Made by a program: the position numbers and the translations under genes. Shown piece after piece: positions 17,896 to 26,931 of a stretch of DNA of 64,000 nt. Position 1 is the first letter of the stretch, and every line of letters starts with the position of its first letter. Source of the stretch: DATKJY01 sp964540105. Lineage in GTDB: Bacteria; Zixibacteria; MSB-5A5; GN15; FEB-12. The notes under the pieces were generated by a model that worked only from the letters and a program-made list of their open reading frames with translations, did no database searches and was not told the origin of the DNA. The stretch lies in the NCBI GenBank assembly GCA_964540105.1, contig CAZILL010000002.1, positions 496,001 to 560,000 of the forward strand, given 5' to 3'.

Positions 17896-18459
17896 ATGAA
17901 ACAACTCGCTCTTCTCGTCGCGCTGATCGGGCTCGTTGCCGGCTCGGCGTTTGCCCGTCCCGACCAGGGCTGCTCGATGCGGTGTGAGCACCGCGGTCCA
18001 GGGATGGATATGGATGATGACGGTCCCGGCATGGGGATGGGACATGCCATCCCGGGTATGGGTATGCTCATGGAGATTGCTGACAAGCTCGAACTCACGG
18101 AGCAACAGAAGGATCAGATCGAGACAGCGCGGCTCGACTTTAGGACTCAGCTTGTCGATCGCCGCGCCGCTGTCGAAAAGGCGAGCATCAGGCTGCGTCA
18201 TCTTTGCCGAGACGACAACGGGTCGGAAAAGGATGTCAACGCCGCTATCGACGATCTCGCCAGGCTGCGGGCGGATATGCGCAAGATGCAGTTTGCGCAT
18301 CGCAAGCAGATGATGTCGATCCTGACCGACAAGCAGCGCGAAAAACTCAAAGAGCTGCGTAAGGATCGCGTCGTGAAGATGGAACGCCGTATCAAAGTGA
18401 TCGAGGAAGAGGGTGAGGCTCCAATCCCAATGCCTGGTCGCGGACGCCGAGGTATGTAG
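17896..18459 (+). CDS. Spy/CpxP-like periplasmic protein with Met/Asp/His-rich segment
   Basis: A 187-residue exported protein (signal peptide about 1-20, AFA cleavage). A low-complexity segment at about 30-58 contains repeated GMxM and DDD (GMDMDDDGPGMGMGHAIPGM), plus two Cys and a His just before it, which could bind copper or another metal. The rest is an LTxxQ protein: LELTEQQKDQIETARLDFRT and ILTDKQREKLKELRKDR. The ribosome site is ACAGGAGG (17880-17887), 8 nt from the ATG. It is the last gene of the sigma-factor operon. In CnrYXH and Zra systems such proteins are metal-responsive sensors; here the match is by fold and context only. Confidence 0.82.
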   Translation: MKQLALLVALIGLVAGSAFARPDQGCSMRCEHRGPGMDMDDDGPGMGMGHAIPGMGMLMEIADKLELTEQQKDQIETARLDFRTQLVDRRAAVEKASIRLRHLCRDDNGSEKDVNAAIDDLARLRADMRKMQFAHRKQMMSILTDKQREKLKELRKDRVVKMERRIKVIEEEGEAPIPMPGRGRRGM

Positions 18460-18490
18460 TTTCTGCCACTCTTCCGAAACTTACGAGTGC

Positions 18491-18517
18491 ATGCGGCCCG
18501 GCATCGGCGGGCCGCAT
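18491..18517. terminator. Hairpin between convergent genes
   Basis: ATGCGGCCC (18491-18499) pairs with GGGCCGCAT (18509-18517) across a 9-nt loop. It lies between the ends of the CpxP-like gene and the minus-strand gene at 18524. No clear U-run follows on either side. Confidence 0.5.
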
Positions 18518-18523
18518 ATCTAG

Positions 18524-18826
18524 TCAGACAACGATCGTGAAAATCTCTCGTCGGCCGGAATCAACCAATGGCACGAATTTCTCGTATGCAGCACGGAATT
18601 CGGCGTCCATCGACGTGCCCTCGTGCCCCTCTTCGAACTCCGATAGACTCGCGAACGTGCTTTCCAGAACCAGTGTGTAGTACTGGCCGGTGAGGTCGGT
18701 GAGCAGGCGGGACGGGCTGTGTCCGGACTTAACCAGACTCGGCATCATTCCTTTCCAGATCGCCAGGGCTTCGCGAGCTTTTCCATACTTCAGTTGAAAG
18801 ATGTCTCGCACCAGAATCATTGTCAT
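18524..18826 (-). CDS. Small NIPSNAP-like / dimeric alpha-beta barrel protein
   Basis: A 100-residue protein with beta-alpha-beta pattern: strand ILVRDIFQLKYGK, helix AREALAIWKG, later YYTLVLESTFASLSEFEEGH, and a C-terminal strand. This resembles NIPSNAP or ABM-type dimeric ferredoxin-like barrels. No catalytic residue or substrate can be named. It stands alone between a terminator hairpin and the upstream region of rnr. The ORF length and conserved-looking strand pattern support a real gene. Confidence 0.65.
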   Translation of the reverse strand: MTMILVRDIFQLKYGKAREALAIWKGMMPSLVKSGHSPSRLLTDLTGQYYTLVLESTFASLSEFEEGHEGTSMDAEFRAAYEKFVPLVDSGRREIFTIVV

Positions 18827-19007
18827 CTCCTAAGGTTAGTGTGTGTCGGGTTTGCGTAATTTCTTGAAGTATTATACGCTGGATCGTAGATTGATGTTAT
18901 CTATTATTTGCCGTGGCGATGCCAGCACGTGCCGGTTGTCCAGTTCCGTTTGAGTTATCCCCTAGACTCCGCGGAACTGCCAAATTGGCGCATGTATGCC
19001 ATTGTGG

Positions 19008-19036
19008 TTGACATTTCCATGTTGAGACGGTAGTAT
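19008..19036 (+). promoter_or_regulatory. Promoter of rnr, apparently leaderless
   Basis: TTGACA (19008-19013), 17-nt spacer, TAGTAT (19031-19036). The ATG starts at 19043, where transcription would normally begin, and there is no Shine-Dalgarno between the -10 box and the ATG. This predicts an mRNA without a 5' leader. Confidence 0.65.
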
Positions 19037-19042
19037 CGTAGT

Positions 19043-21262
19043 ATGTCTACAGACGATTCGGCTATCCTCAAATTCATAGCTTCCAAAGCAGACAGGCCTA
19101 TGAAGGTCAAGGAGATGGCTCGCGCCCTACAGATTAGCTCGGCCGACTACCCTCAGTTTCGGAAAGCTGTCAACCGTTTGCTTGATTCCGGGGAGCTTGT
19201 CAACCTGAAGCGAGGACGGATCGGACTCGCCGATCAGTTGAATGTTGCCGTCGGGAAACTGGTCATGACACGAGGCGGGACTGGGTACCTGGTTAGAGAG
19301 GGAAAGCCGGTGGACATCATGATTCCGCAATGGTCGCTCGGGACCGCCCTTGACGGCGACAAAGTCATGATCCGTCTTACTGGCGAAATCTCAGGGCGTG
19401 AAGCTGGAACCGTGATCCGCGTCGTTGAGCGCGCTCCCCGCCGGATTGTTGGTGTCTTTAAGCGCGGCCACGCCTTCATGCATGTCGTTCCGGACAACCC
19501 GCGCATTCACCGCGACATCTACATCGATGCCGCACACACGCTCGACGCACAGGATGGGGAGAAAGTTGTCGCAAAACTGACGATCTGGGACGATCAATAC
19601 CTAAATCCCGAAGGGGAGGTGGTTGAGCGCATCGGATTTCCGGGTGAGCCGGGCGTTGACATGCTTACGATCATCCGCACCTTCGATCTGCCGGAACACT
19701 TCCCGGACGAGGTTATCGAGGCCGCTGAACTGGTCGCTGCGGAATTCAGCGACGAAGTTCCAGCAGAACGACTTGATCTCACCCGTGAATGCATATACAC
19801 GATTGATCCTGAAGATGCCAAGGATCATGACGACGCTGTATCGGTTACGCGAACCGAAACCGGTTATCGCTTGGGCGTGCACATTGCGGATGTTTCTCAT
19901 TTTGTCAAGGACGGGAGTTCGCTCGATCTTGAAGCGTTTAATCGCGGCAATTCGGTCTATCTGCCGGGGATTGTGATCCCCATGCTCCCTGAAGTTCTAT
20001 CCAATGATGTCTGCTCGCTTAAGGCGGATCGAAACAGACTGGCGCATTCGACCCTCATCGACTTCGACAAAAAGGGGAAGATGGTGAAGTGGCAGATTGT
20101 GGACGCCGTCATCCGATCGAGGGCCAAGCTCAGCTACGAGCAGGTGCAGGAGTATTACGATTCCGGTCGTGCCTCAGAGACTACTTCGCCAGTCGCTGAT
20201 AACTTGACCGTCGCCCGCGAGCTTGCCCAACTGCTGACGAAGCGTCGCCTCGCGGAGGGGTCTCTGGATTTCGATCTGCCGGAGGCGAAAGTTATTCTCA
20301 ATCCCAAGGGGGAGGTGCTGGAGTTAGGCTCCCGAATTCGCCTTGAAGCGCACCGTCTGGTCGAGGAATTTATGCTCGCCGCCAACCGCACCGTGGCGCT
20401 CGAAGTGTTCCGCAACGGTCAGCCGTTTCTCTATCGAGTCCATGATCGTCCCGACATGGAGAAGCTCGAGGCCTTTTCTCTCATGGTGTCCAAGCTTGGC
20501 TACAAATTCCCGGTTTCGCCGAACATGAAACCGGCTCTGTTCGCCCGTTTTCTCAAACAGATCAGCGACGCCCCGGAAGCGGACTTTATCAACGAGCTAA
20601 TGCTTCGCTCCATGCAGAAGGCGGTCTATCAGCAGGCGAACATCGGCCATTTCGGTCTCGCCTTCTCGCATTATACGCATTTTACCTCCCCGATTCGGCG
20701 CTATCCTGACCTGCTTGTGCACCGCCTGCTTCGAAAATTGAAGAACAGGAAATATCCGCCGGCGTTTGCGCGGCGAGTCGGTTCGATCATTGATCATGTT
20801 GGGTCGCATTGTTCTGAGACCGAGCGCAGCGCGGAATCCGCGGAACGACAGGCTATCAAAGTGAAGCAAGTGGCTTACATGGCCAATCATCTAGGGGAGG
20901 AATACGACGGCGTAATCTCAGGCGTCACGCCCTTTGGCTTCTTTGTCCGCCTGGCAAATCTTGGGGCCGAAGGGCTCGTGCGCATTTCGACGGTTGACGA
21001 TGACTACTACCAGTTCGATGAAAAGGGGTTTCGCTTTGTCGGCAGCCGGCGTCATCGCTCTTTCCGCCTTGGCGACACAATCCGGGTCGGCGTGATGACC
21101 GTTAACACCATTCGCGGGGAGATTGACCTCTGTGTGGCCGATCTCAATCGAGGTGACCGCGTCGGCAAGTCGCAGTCCCAAGCTCGAACCAAGGTGCGGG
21201 CGCACCCCTCGAGTCGCAAAGAGAGAACCAAAGTCCGCCATAAGAAACGGGTCGCCAAGTAA
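19043..21262 (+). CDS. rnr: Ribonuclease R
   Basis: A 739-residue 3'-5' exoribonuclease that degrades structured RNA. Domain order: N-terminal winged-helix (about 1-65), cold-shock/OB domains (about 70-225), RNB catalytic domain (about 245-575; acidic site DAKDHDDAVS near 257), S1 domain (about 625-710; YDGVISGVTPFGFFVRL), and a Lys/Arg-rich tail. All family landmarks are present and the length is typical. It begins 7 nt after a strong -10 box and lacks a ribosome site. The sigma-54 activator gene begins 26 nt downstream. Confidence 0.96.
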   Translation: MSTDDSAILKFIASKADRPMKVKEMARALQISSADYPQFRKAVNRLLDSGELVNLKRGRIGLADQLNVAVGKLVMTRGGTGYLVREGKPVDIMIPQWSLGTALDGDKVMIRLTGEISGREAGTVIRVVERAPRRIVGVFKRGHAFMHVVPDNPRIHRDIYIDAAHTLDAQDGEKVVAKLTIWDDQYLNPEGEVVERIGFPGEPGVDMLTIIRTFDLPEHFPDEVIEAAELVAAEFSDEVPAERLDLTRECIYTIDPEDAKDHDDAVSVTRTETGYRLGVHIADVSHFVKDGSSLDLEAFNRGNSVYLPGIVIPMLPEVLSNDVCSLKADRNRLAHSTLIDFDKKGKMVKWQIVDAVIRSRAKLSYEQVQEYYDSGRASETTSPVADNLTVARELAQLLTKRRLAEGSLDFDLPEAKVILNPKGEVLELGSRIRLEAHRLVEEFMLAANRTVALEVFRNGQPFLYRVHDRPDMEKLEAFSLMVSKLGYKFPVSPNMKPALFARFLKQISDAPEADFINELMLRSMQKAVYQQANIGHFGLAFSHYTHFTSPIRRYPDLLVHRLLRKLKNRKYPPAFARRVGSIIDHVGSHCSETERSAESAERQAIKVKQVAYMANHLGEEYDGVISGVTPFGFFVRLANLGAEGLVRISTVDDDYYQFDEKGFRFVGSRRHRSFRLGDTIRVGVMTVNTIRGEIDLCVADLNRGDRVGKSQSQARTKVRAHPSSRKERTKVRHKKRVAK

Positions 21263-21288
21263 CGCAAAGGCAGGAACATCGTAACGGT

Positions 21289-22710
21289 ATGAAGGAACGA
21301 ATCGTCACATTACCCAGCTCCCGCTCGTCAAGCGCCGATCATGTTGTGTGGAGTCAGATCGGGACGGTAGTCTCTGACCTGGCTGAGTTGTACCAGATCG
21401 TCAAGGAACGAACGGTTGATCTCATACTGGTAGACGAGTCGCGACACGAGCTTACGTCATCTGTAGCAGTCAAGATTCGTCGCTTCAACGGACTCACCGA
21501 GATATGGAAGATGAATTCCGACGAGGAGAGCGTTGATCGCCCTGAGGAGTTCATTGATGGGCATCTTTCTCGCGGTCTCGACCAGGGGGGTATTGAGCGG
21601 CGTGTCGCGGAAATACTCGACGACAGAGATCTCCTCAGTCAGTACCATATGATAGGCCGAAGCTACAAGATAAAGGCTATCGCGCGCACTATCCAGCGGA
21701 TCGCCCCGGCCGATGTGCCGGTGCTGATCATTGGCCCGTCCGGTTCGGGGAAAGAACTGGTCGCCAACGCTCTGCATCACAATTCTACCCGGCGTCTTGG
21801 TTCATACGTCGCCCTCAATTGTGGAGCGCTCGCTGAGGGAGTGCTGGAGTCCGAGCTTTTCGGCCACGAGCGCGGAGCGTTCACCGGGTCCGTGGCAAAG
21901 CGGGAAGGGCTCTTTTTCAAAGCTGAGAAGGGGACGATCTTTCTCGACGAGATCGGCGAGACCAAGCCTGACACGCAGGTCAAACTGCTGCGCGTTCTCG
22001 AGGATGGCACCTATTATCCGGTTGGCTCTTCAACGCCCCGTCACGCGAATGTCCGCGTACTGGCGGCGACCAATCGCGATCTCTCGGAAGCGATTTCCGA
22101 CCGTCAATTCCGAGAGGACCTATACTTCCGTATCAGCGCCGTCAAGCTGATCCTTCCTCCCTTGATGGAACGCAAGCAGGATATCCAGCCGCTGTTGCAG
22201 TATTTCTGGGAAAGCAGCCGTGGATTGGAGTACAGCGACTCTGCGCTTGATCTGCTCTGTCGTTATGACTGGCCCGGCAATATTCGGCAGTTGCGCAACT
22301 TTGCGGCGCGTATGGCCGCCCTCAAGACCAAAGGGCTCGTGGACCTGCACGACGTCGAGCAATTCCTCACCGAACAACAGGCCACCGCTACCCATCTGCC
22401 GGTCACGACCGGACGCACGGTTGAGGAGGCCGGTCAGGAATTGATCTACCGCTCCATTCTCTCGCTCGGCCATGAAATCCGGCTCCTTCGAGACTTGATC
22501 ACATCGCATCTGCCGAGTGAATCAAGCGCAGCCCAGTTTGAAACTGACTCGCTGGCGATCGAGAAGGGAACGACGGTCGAGGAAATGGAGAAGGCTCTGG
22601 TCACCAAGGTGCTGCGCGAGACCAAAGGGAATCGCAAGGAGACGGCGCGACGTCTCGGGATCGGCGAACGCACTCTTTACCGGAAGCTGACCAAGTACAA
22701 ACTGACCTGA
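21289..22710 (+). CDS. Sigma-54-dependent transcriptional activator with degenerate receiver
   Basis: A 473-residue NtrC-type regulator. The N-terminal ~110 residues look like a worn response-receiver domain: DLILVDES would hold the aspartate, but the acidic pair near the N-terminus is absent. The AAA+ domain (about 120-360) has Walker A GPSGSGKE (about 149-156), GAFTGS (the sigma-54 contact loop, with S in place of the usual A), FLDEIGE (Walker B) and the arginine-finger region. A Fis-type helix-turn-helix ends the protein (RETARRLGIGERTLYRKL). It precedes three envelope-protein genes and dgt, which it may control; no -24/-12 promoter could be assigned by eye. Confidence 0.92.
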   Translation: MKERIVTLPSSRSSSADHVVWSQIGTVVSDLAELYQIVKERTVDLILVDESRHELTSSVAVKIRRFNGLTEIWKMNSDEESVDRPEEFIDGHLSRGLDQGGIERRVAEILDDRDLLSQYHMIGRSYKIKAIARTIQRIAPADVPVLIIGPSGSGKELVANALHHNSTRRLGSYVALNCGALAEGVLESELFGHERGAFTGSVAKREGLFFKAEKGTIFLDEIGETKPDTQVKLLRVLEDGTYYPVGSSTPRHANVRVLAATNRDLSEAISDRQFREDLYFRISAVKLILPPLMERKQDIQPLLQYFWESSRGLEYSDSALDLLCRYDWPGNIRQLRNFAARMAALKTKGLVDLHDVEQFLTEQQATATHLPVTTGRTVEEAGQELIYRSILSLGHEIRLLRDLITSHLPSESSAAQFETDSLAIEKGTTVEEMEKALVTKVLRETKGNRKETARRLGIGERTLYRKLTKYKLT

Positions 22711-22747
22711 GGTTCGGCTACTTCTCACTGTCCAGGCGGCTACGATC

Positions 22748-24469
22748 ATGGGGCTTGATTCCGATTCGCATCAGTCTACCCTGACGACATTAGAGAAGTT
22801 CTCACGTTATCGCGAAGTTCTGCTACTCAGCACGGCATACCGGATTGTTCTCGCAGCGCTCTTCACCTTGATGATCACTGCCGAACCCTGTCGTGCCCAG
22901 TCCCTCTCAACGACGGTGTTCCCGTCGGAGGACGAACTCCTCGAGGCCCTCAAGAGCGGTGAAATCGATATTACGCAATACCACGATCTCGTCGAGATCA
23001 TTTCGCGCGGTGTCGATTCCTCCACGCTCTTTCTTCTGGATCAGATCCCCAATCTCTCGTACTTCCGATCCGACTCTGCGCAGCTCCTGTCACTTCTGGA
23101 AGGTGAACAGAGCGCACCTTTCCGATCCACTCGATTCACGCCCGACCGTTTCGCACGGTTTCGTTATCGCTACACCCAGCGTTTTGATCCCGATGAATCC
23201 TCGACTTTCCATACCTCAGTTCAAGTGCGCTTCAACTCAGTCTGGCGATCGTCGTTCGCTTTGCAGCGAGACTACACCGGTCGCAAACAGTGTGTGGAGC
23301 GAGCGCTGCGTTACAACTCCAATGTGGGAACGCTGCGCGTCCTATCCCTGGGATCATATAGAGCCCGCCTCGGACTTGGAACTATTTTCGGAAATCGCAG
23401 CAGACTCCTGCAGCCAGCGTCGAAGCTCGCGGGCGAGTCCTTTCTCTTCCCGACTCATAGTGGCTACAACGGTCTGTTTCTTGAAACAGCTCACGGGTCC
23501 GTCGAAACTCAAACGCTCGCGTCGCTCTCTCGCGACAGCGCATTTTCGCTGCACTCGTTGGGGTTTGCAGTCCGAACCCGTTTTCAGAGCGTCACCCCCA
23601 CGCTGGTCGTAGGTTTCAACCGTCTCACGCGTCGCGACGAAAACGGCTATCTTGACGACACCAAGATCGCGCTGAGCAATGCCTACCGCTACCGTCGGGG
23701 GAATGTGACGGCCGAACTCTGCACGCAAATAGCAGAGTTGAGCCGGCTCACGGCCTTTGTCGCGGAGGGAGAACACCGCTTCTCAGACGGCGAACTCCAG
23801 TACGCAGCGTGGAGTTATTCCGACTGCTTTCTTGATTTGACTGTGGGCTCCAAGGCGGCATCGCTCACGAGGGCACGGACGATCGACGACCTTGGTTTTG
23901 ACTTTTCCGACCGTCGTTCCGGCCAACGGGGCGCACTTACTCGCATGCTTGTTCCGCTGTCATCGACTCTCAAGTTTGCCAGCGCCATCATCGTTGCGGG
24001 GCGCCATCGGGACACCTCCAACGCTCAGGTTCTAACCGCGCTTGAATACTCGGCGACTTCGCGGTGGTCATCGCGAATCGACTACTTGGGCTCGCTTAAG
24101 AGGCGGGATGTCCCTGGTGAGGATCGTCAGCACGCTGACCATCGGGTACGGCTTGAAGCCCGATTGAGGACTGACAAACTGAGCGCAAGAACGTATATTG
24201 GCCTTACGCTTGGCAACCGTGAGAAAGGGACAGCGATGCTCTTCGCGAGTCTGCGATACGATAGCGGCACGACCGGAATTTTCGAGCTGTGGACCAACCT
24301 GGCGCGAGTAACTTTGGACTCCGCTCTCTACTGGTACAGTTTTGTTCGCGCCGAGCAGCAGCTTTGGGCAGACGGTACGGCTTCGGTCAAAGTTGGCCAC
24401 CGTTACTCCCGCTCGGAGAAGGAGCGTCATCGCCTGACGGTCGGCATGGAGTTGAGCGCAGCACTATGA
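22748..24469 (+). CDS. Exported protein of unknown function, probable outer-membrane beta-barrel
   Basis: A 573-residue protein I do not recognise. A long N-terminus is followed by a hydrophobic export signal (about 30-50, ending AEPCRAQ). Residues 55-115 are helical and acidic, with a hairpin-like pattern (DELLEALKSGEIDITQYHDL; LLDQIPNLSYF). From about residue 120 to the end the sequence has alternating polar/hydrophobic strands with many aromatic and Arg residues and short turns, as in outer-membrane barrels. The ribosome site AGGCGG lies 8 nt before the ATG. The next gene overlaps its stop (ATGA). Confidence 0.65.
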   Translation: MGLDSDSHQSTLTTLEKFSRYREVLLLSTAYRIVLAALFTLMITAEPCRAQSLSTTVFPSEDELLEALKSGEIDITQYHDLVEIISRGVDSSTLFLLDQIPNLSYFRSDSAQLLSLLEGEQSAPFRSTRFTPDRFARFRYRYTQRFDPDESSTFHTSVQVRFNSVWRSSFALQRDYTGRKQCVERALRYNSNVGTLRVLSLGSYRARLGLGTIFGNRSRLLQPASKLAGESFLFPTHSGYNGLFLETAHGSVETQTLASLSRDSAFSLHSLGFAVRTRFQSVTPTLVVGFNRLTRRDENGYLDDTKIALSNAYRYRRGNVTAELCTQIAELSRLTAFVAEGEHRFSDGELQYAAWSYSDCFLDLTVGSKAASLTRARTIDDLGFDFSDRRSGQRGALTRMLVPLSSTLKFASAIIVAGRHRDTSNAQVLTALEYSATSRWSSRIDYLGSLKRRDVPGEDRQHADHRVRLEARLRTDKLSARTYIGLTLGNREKGTAMLFASLRYDSGTTGIFELWTNLARVTLDSALYWYSFVRAEQQLWADGTASVKVGHRYSRSEKERHRLTVGMELSAAL

Positions 24470-26088
24470 GAAGTCGACTCTCGCTCATTGCGTTTGTGTC
24501 TGTTCTTTCGTTCGCGAGCGCTCCCGTTGCCGATGTCATTGTCAATGAGGTCCTGGCCAACGAGCCGGGCTCTTCAGTCACGCTGGAATGGTTAGAGCTC
24601 TACAACAACTCTCCCAATCTTGCACAGCTGAGTCTTTACCAATTACAGAATGGAGCCAAGTCCATTCCCCTGTCGGACACCCTGACGGGATATGGTTACC
24701 TCGTTATTTGCCGACGTCTGTTACCGTCGTCGGGATCGGCGAGCTTCGAAGCTCGCTGGGGAAACAACTCAGGAGTTTGGGGAGATGACCCGGTACTTGA
24801 AAACTATCCCGTAGTCGAAAAGGGGATATCGCTCAAGAACGATCAGGATACGGTGGGTCTGGTCGTCGCCGGCCAACTGACCTCCGAGATCGGTTGGGTA
24901 CTTGCAGGGAAGGATGGATTTTCATGGGAGCGAAAGACGCCGAATTCCAGTGTCGTGGGACAATGTATCGACCCGGCCGGTTCTACTCCCGGGCGCGAGA
25001 ATTCCCTGATTCCTCTCCCCAACGATCTTTCGGTCGACACCGTCATAGTCGCATCGTTCGAGGGTTTGACCCAGCTCACGTTTTATGTCAGGAACATCGG
25101 GCTGAGCGCTCAACCGGTCACACACTATATAGTCACTCCCTACGATTCGAGCGACATTGTTCTCTTCTCGGACAGCCTGCCTCCGACAGATGTCGGATTC
25201 ACCACCGCAGCCCGTCGATCCTTTACTCTCCCCGGTATGTACCGTCACCTGCAGGTCCTGTTGCCTCATGATGACCGCGATTACAACAACCGGTTCGACT
25301 TCGTCGCCCCGGGGAGCGAATATCCGCCTCTGGTTCTGTCCGAGTTTCTGCCAAACCCCTCATTCGGACTGTCCTCCGAATGGATAGAGCTCAAGAATCG
25401 CTCGAGTGCTACTGTGTCGCTCGCTGATTGGCGGATCTCGGCCGGGTCTAACAGACACACAATCACGCACGCGGCCGACAGTATCAGACCCTCAGAGTAC
25501 GTCGTCATCGCCGAAGATACGCTCGTGTTCAAGAGCTATTACGCGAGCTTCAACGGGGTTCTGCTTCAACCGCCATCAGGCTGGCCGGACTTGAACAAGA
25601 CATCGGACTCGATAACGTTGATTGATTCTTTCGGCATTGAAGCCGATCGGTTTGTATTCAAGTCGAGCTACGACAGCAATTACACATGGTGTCGAGGTGA
25701 AGAACCGGGAACGACAAATCTCTGGGGGCGTTCACTCGATATCGGTGGATCACCGGCAGAGAAGAACAGCCTGCTGTTCGCTCCCAGCGGCTCCGGACTA
25801 TCGGTCGTGATCGATCCGCAGGTTTTTTCTCCAGACGGCGACGGTTACGATGATTCAGTTTCGCTCACGTTCTCGGCCTCTCCGGGAAAGAAATACACAG
25901 CGAAGATCTACGACCGCGGCGGGCGAGTAGTCAGAACTCTGTTCGACGGCCAGACGCACTTGCGGCGGGAGTACTTCTGGGACGGGCGTACCAATGATCA
26001 GATGCGCCTCCCGGTCGGGATTTACATTCTCTACTTCGAAGCCGAGGGAGTGGAGTCGTTGAAGAAGACCCTGGTGGTGGCACGGTAA
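24466..26088 (+). CDS. Secreted lamin-tail domain protein with FlgD-like/sorting C-terminus
   Basis: A 540-residue exported protein. The ATG at 24466 overlaps the previous stop by 4 nt and opens a signal peptide (RSRLSLIAFVSVLSFASAPV); an upstream in-frame extension to 24289 runs inside the previous gene and lacks it. Two lamin-tail domains are visible: about 20-90 (VIVNEVLANEP, LEWLELYNN) and about 285-355 (LVLSEFLPNPS, SEWIELKNRS). The last ~95 residues (FSPDGDGYDDS, then WDGRTNDQMRLPVGIYILYF) are a FlgD-Ig/type IX sorting-like domain. It is probably displayed at the cell surface; lamin-tail domains in bacteria are often attached to nucleases or other secreted enzymes. Confidence 0.82.
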   Translation: MRSRLSLIAFVSVLSFASAPVADVIVNEVLANEPGSSVTLEWLELYNNSPNLAQLSLYQLQNGAKSIPLSDTLTGYGYLVICRRLLPSSGSASFEARWGNNSGVWGDDPVLENYPVVEKGISLKNDQDTVGLVVAGQLTSEIGWVLAGKDGFSWERKTPNSSVVGQCIDPAGSTPGRENSLIPLPNDLSVDTVIVASFEGLTQLTFYVRNIGLSAQPVTHYIVTPYDSSDIVLFSDSLPPTDVGFTTAARRSFTLPGMYRHLQVLLPHDDRDYNNRFDFVAPGSEYPPLVLSEFLPNPSFGLSSEWIELKNRSSATVSLADWRISAGSNRHTITHAADSIRPSEYVVIAEDTLVFKSYYASFNGVLLQPPSGWPDLNKTSDSITLIDSFGIEADRFVFKSSYDSNYTWCRGEEPGTTNLWGRSLDIGGSPAEKNSLLFAPSGSGLSVVIDPQVFSPDGDGYDDSVSLTFSASPGKKYTAKIYDRGGRVVRTLFDGQTHLRREYFWDGRTNDQMRLPVGIYILYFEAEGVESLKKTLVVAR

Positions 26089-26094
26089 GAATCT

Positions 26095-26931
26095 ATGAAG
26101 CAAGTTGTGGCAACCATCATCGTGGTTCTCGTCATGAAGACTGTTGGGTGGGGCTTTGAGTTCAACACGGGTAGCGCCAATGGAAGCGGGCAAGCGCTGA
26201 CCTTGTCCAGCTCAACGCCGACCGCTCTGCTGGCGGCAGCCTCTCAGGGTTTGATCAGGGGGGGGTGGCGAGTAGAATCTGGTTACACTCGGCAGTTTGA
26301 TCTTCGCGATCTTGACCAGTTCTTTCTTGCGGGGGCGTGGCGTTTCAAGAACATCAGCGGGGCGGTCGGCGTCTCTCAATTCGGGAGGACAGAACTCTAC
26401 TCAGAGAAATTGGCGAAGCTCGCCCTTACCTTTCACTATCGCTCCTTCTCGCTTGGGGGCAATGGTTCACTCATGGCGTTGTCATTTGGACAGGGTTACG
26501 CGGGGCTTAGCGCCGGTACGGTCGGCATGACGATGGGCTGGCAGCGAGATTTCCTGTATGTGTCCTTCTCTGCAGATAATCTGACTACGCCTCGCTTTGG
26601 CCAGAGCAGCCCCGGTCTTCGCTCCCGATATACTACCTACCTCGAGCTGAAGCGCGCGTCATGGTCGACGCTCGGTCGCATTACTCTCGAATCGAAGCAG
26701 AAACCTCAGTTTGCCGTTGGACAGCGAGTCGCGCTGCGGCGGATGAGCTCCCTCATGTGGGGGCTGTCGACTTCGCCTCTCCAATTCGGAGGCGGTGTAG
26801 AGCTGGGAATTGAGCGCGGAACGATCGGTTACACAGCCACTTATCATCCTGTTCTGGGTCTGACACAGACGATCACTGTTTCCTATGGTTCGTCAAGGGT
26901 TACTTCCGGAGGGGATAGTGACTTTAAGTGA
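26095..26931 (+). CDS. Exported barrel-like protein, PorV/PorQ-like
   Basis: A 278-residue protein with a signal peptide (about 1-20) and beta-rich sequence throughout with many Gly and aromatic residues. The pattern NGSGQALTLSSSTPTALLAA, then YTRQFDLRDL and later LSAGTVGMTMGW, resembles PorV/PorQ-type outer-membrane proteins that help type IX secretion. That similarity is only at the level of composition and repeat pattern, so it is not named. It starts 6 nt after the lamin-tail gene and overlaps dgt by 14 nt. Confidence 0.65.
   Translation: MKQVVATIIVVLVMKTVGWGFEFNTGSANGSGQALTLSSSTPTALLAAASQGLIRGGWRVESGYTRQFDLRDLDQFFLAGAWRFKNISGAVGVSQFGRTELYSEKLAKLALTFHYRSFSLGGNGSLMALSFGQGYAGLSAGTVGMTMGWQRDFLYVSFSADNLTTPRFGQSSPGLRSRYTTYLELKRASWSTLGRITLESKQKPQFAVGQRVALRRMSSLMWGLSTSPLQFGGGVELGIERGTIGYTATYHPVLGLTQTITVSYGSSRVTSGGDSDFK

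Noticed and set aside
22893..23612. 239-codon frame overlapping the 573-residue envelope gene
   Set aside because: Ser/Arg-rich composition typical of out-of-frame reading; the main frame has a signal peptide and coupled neighbours.
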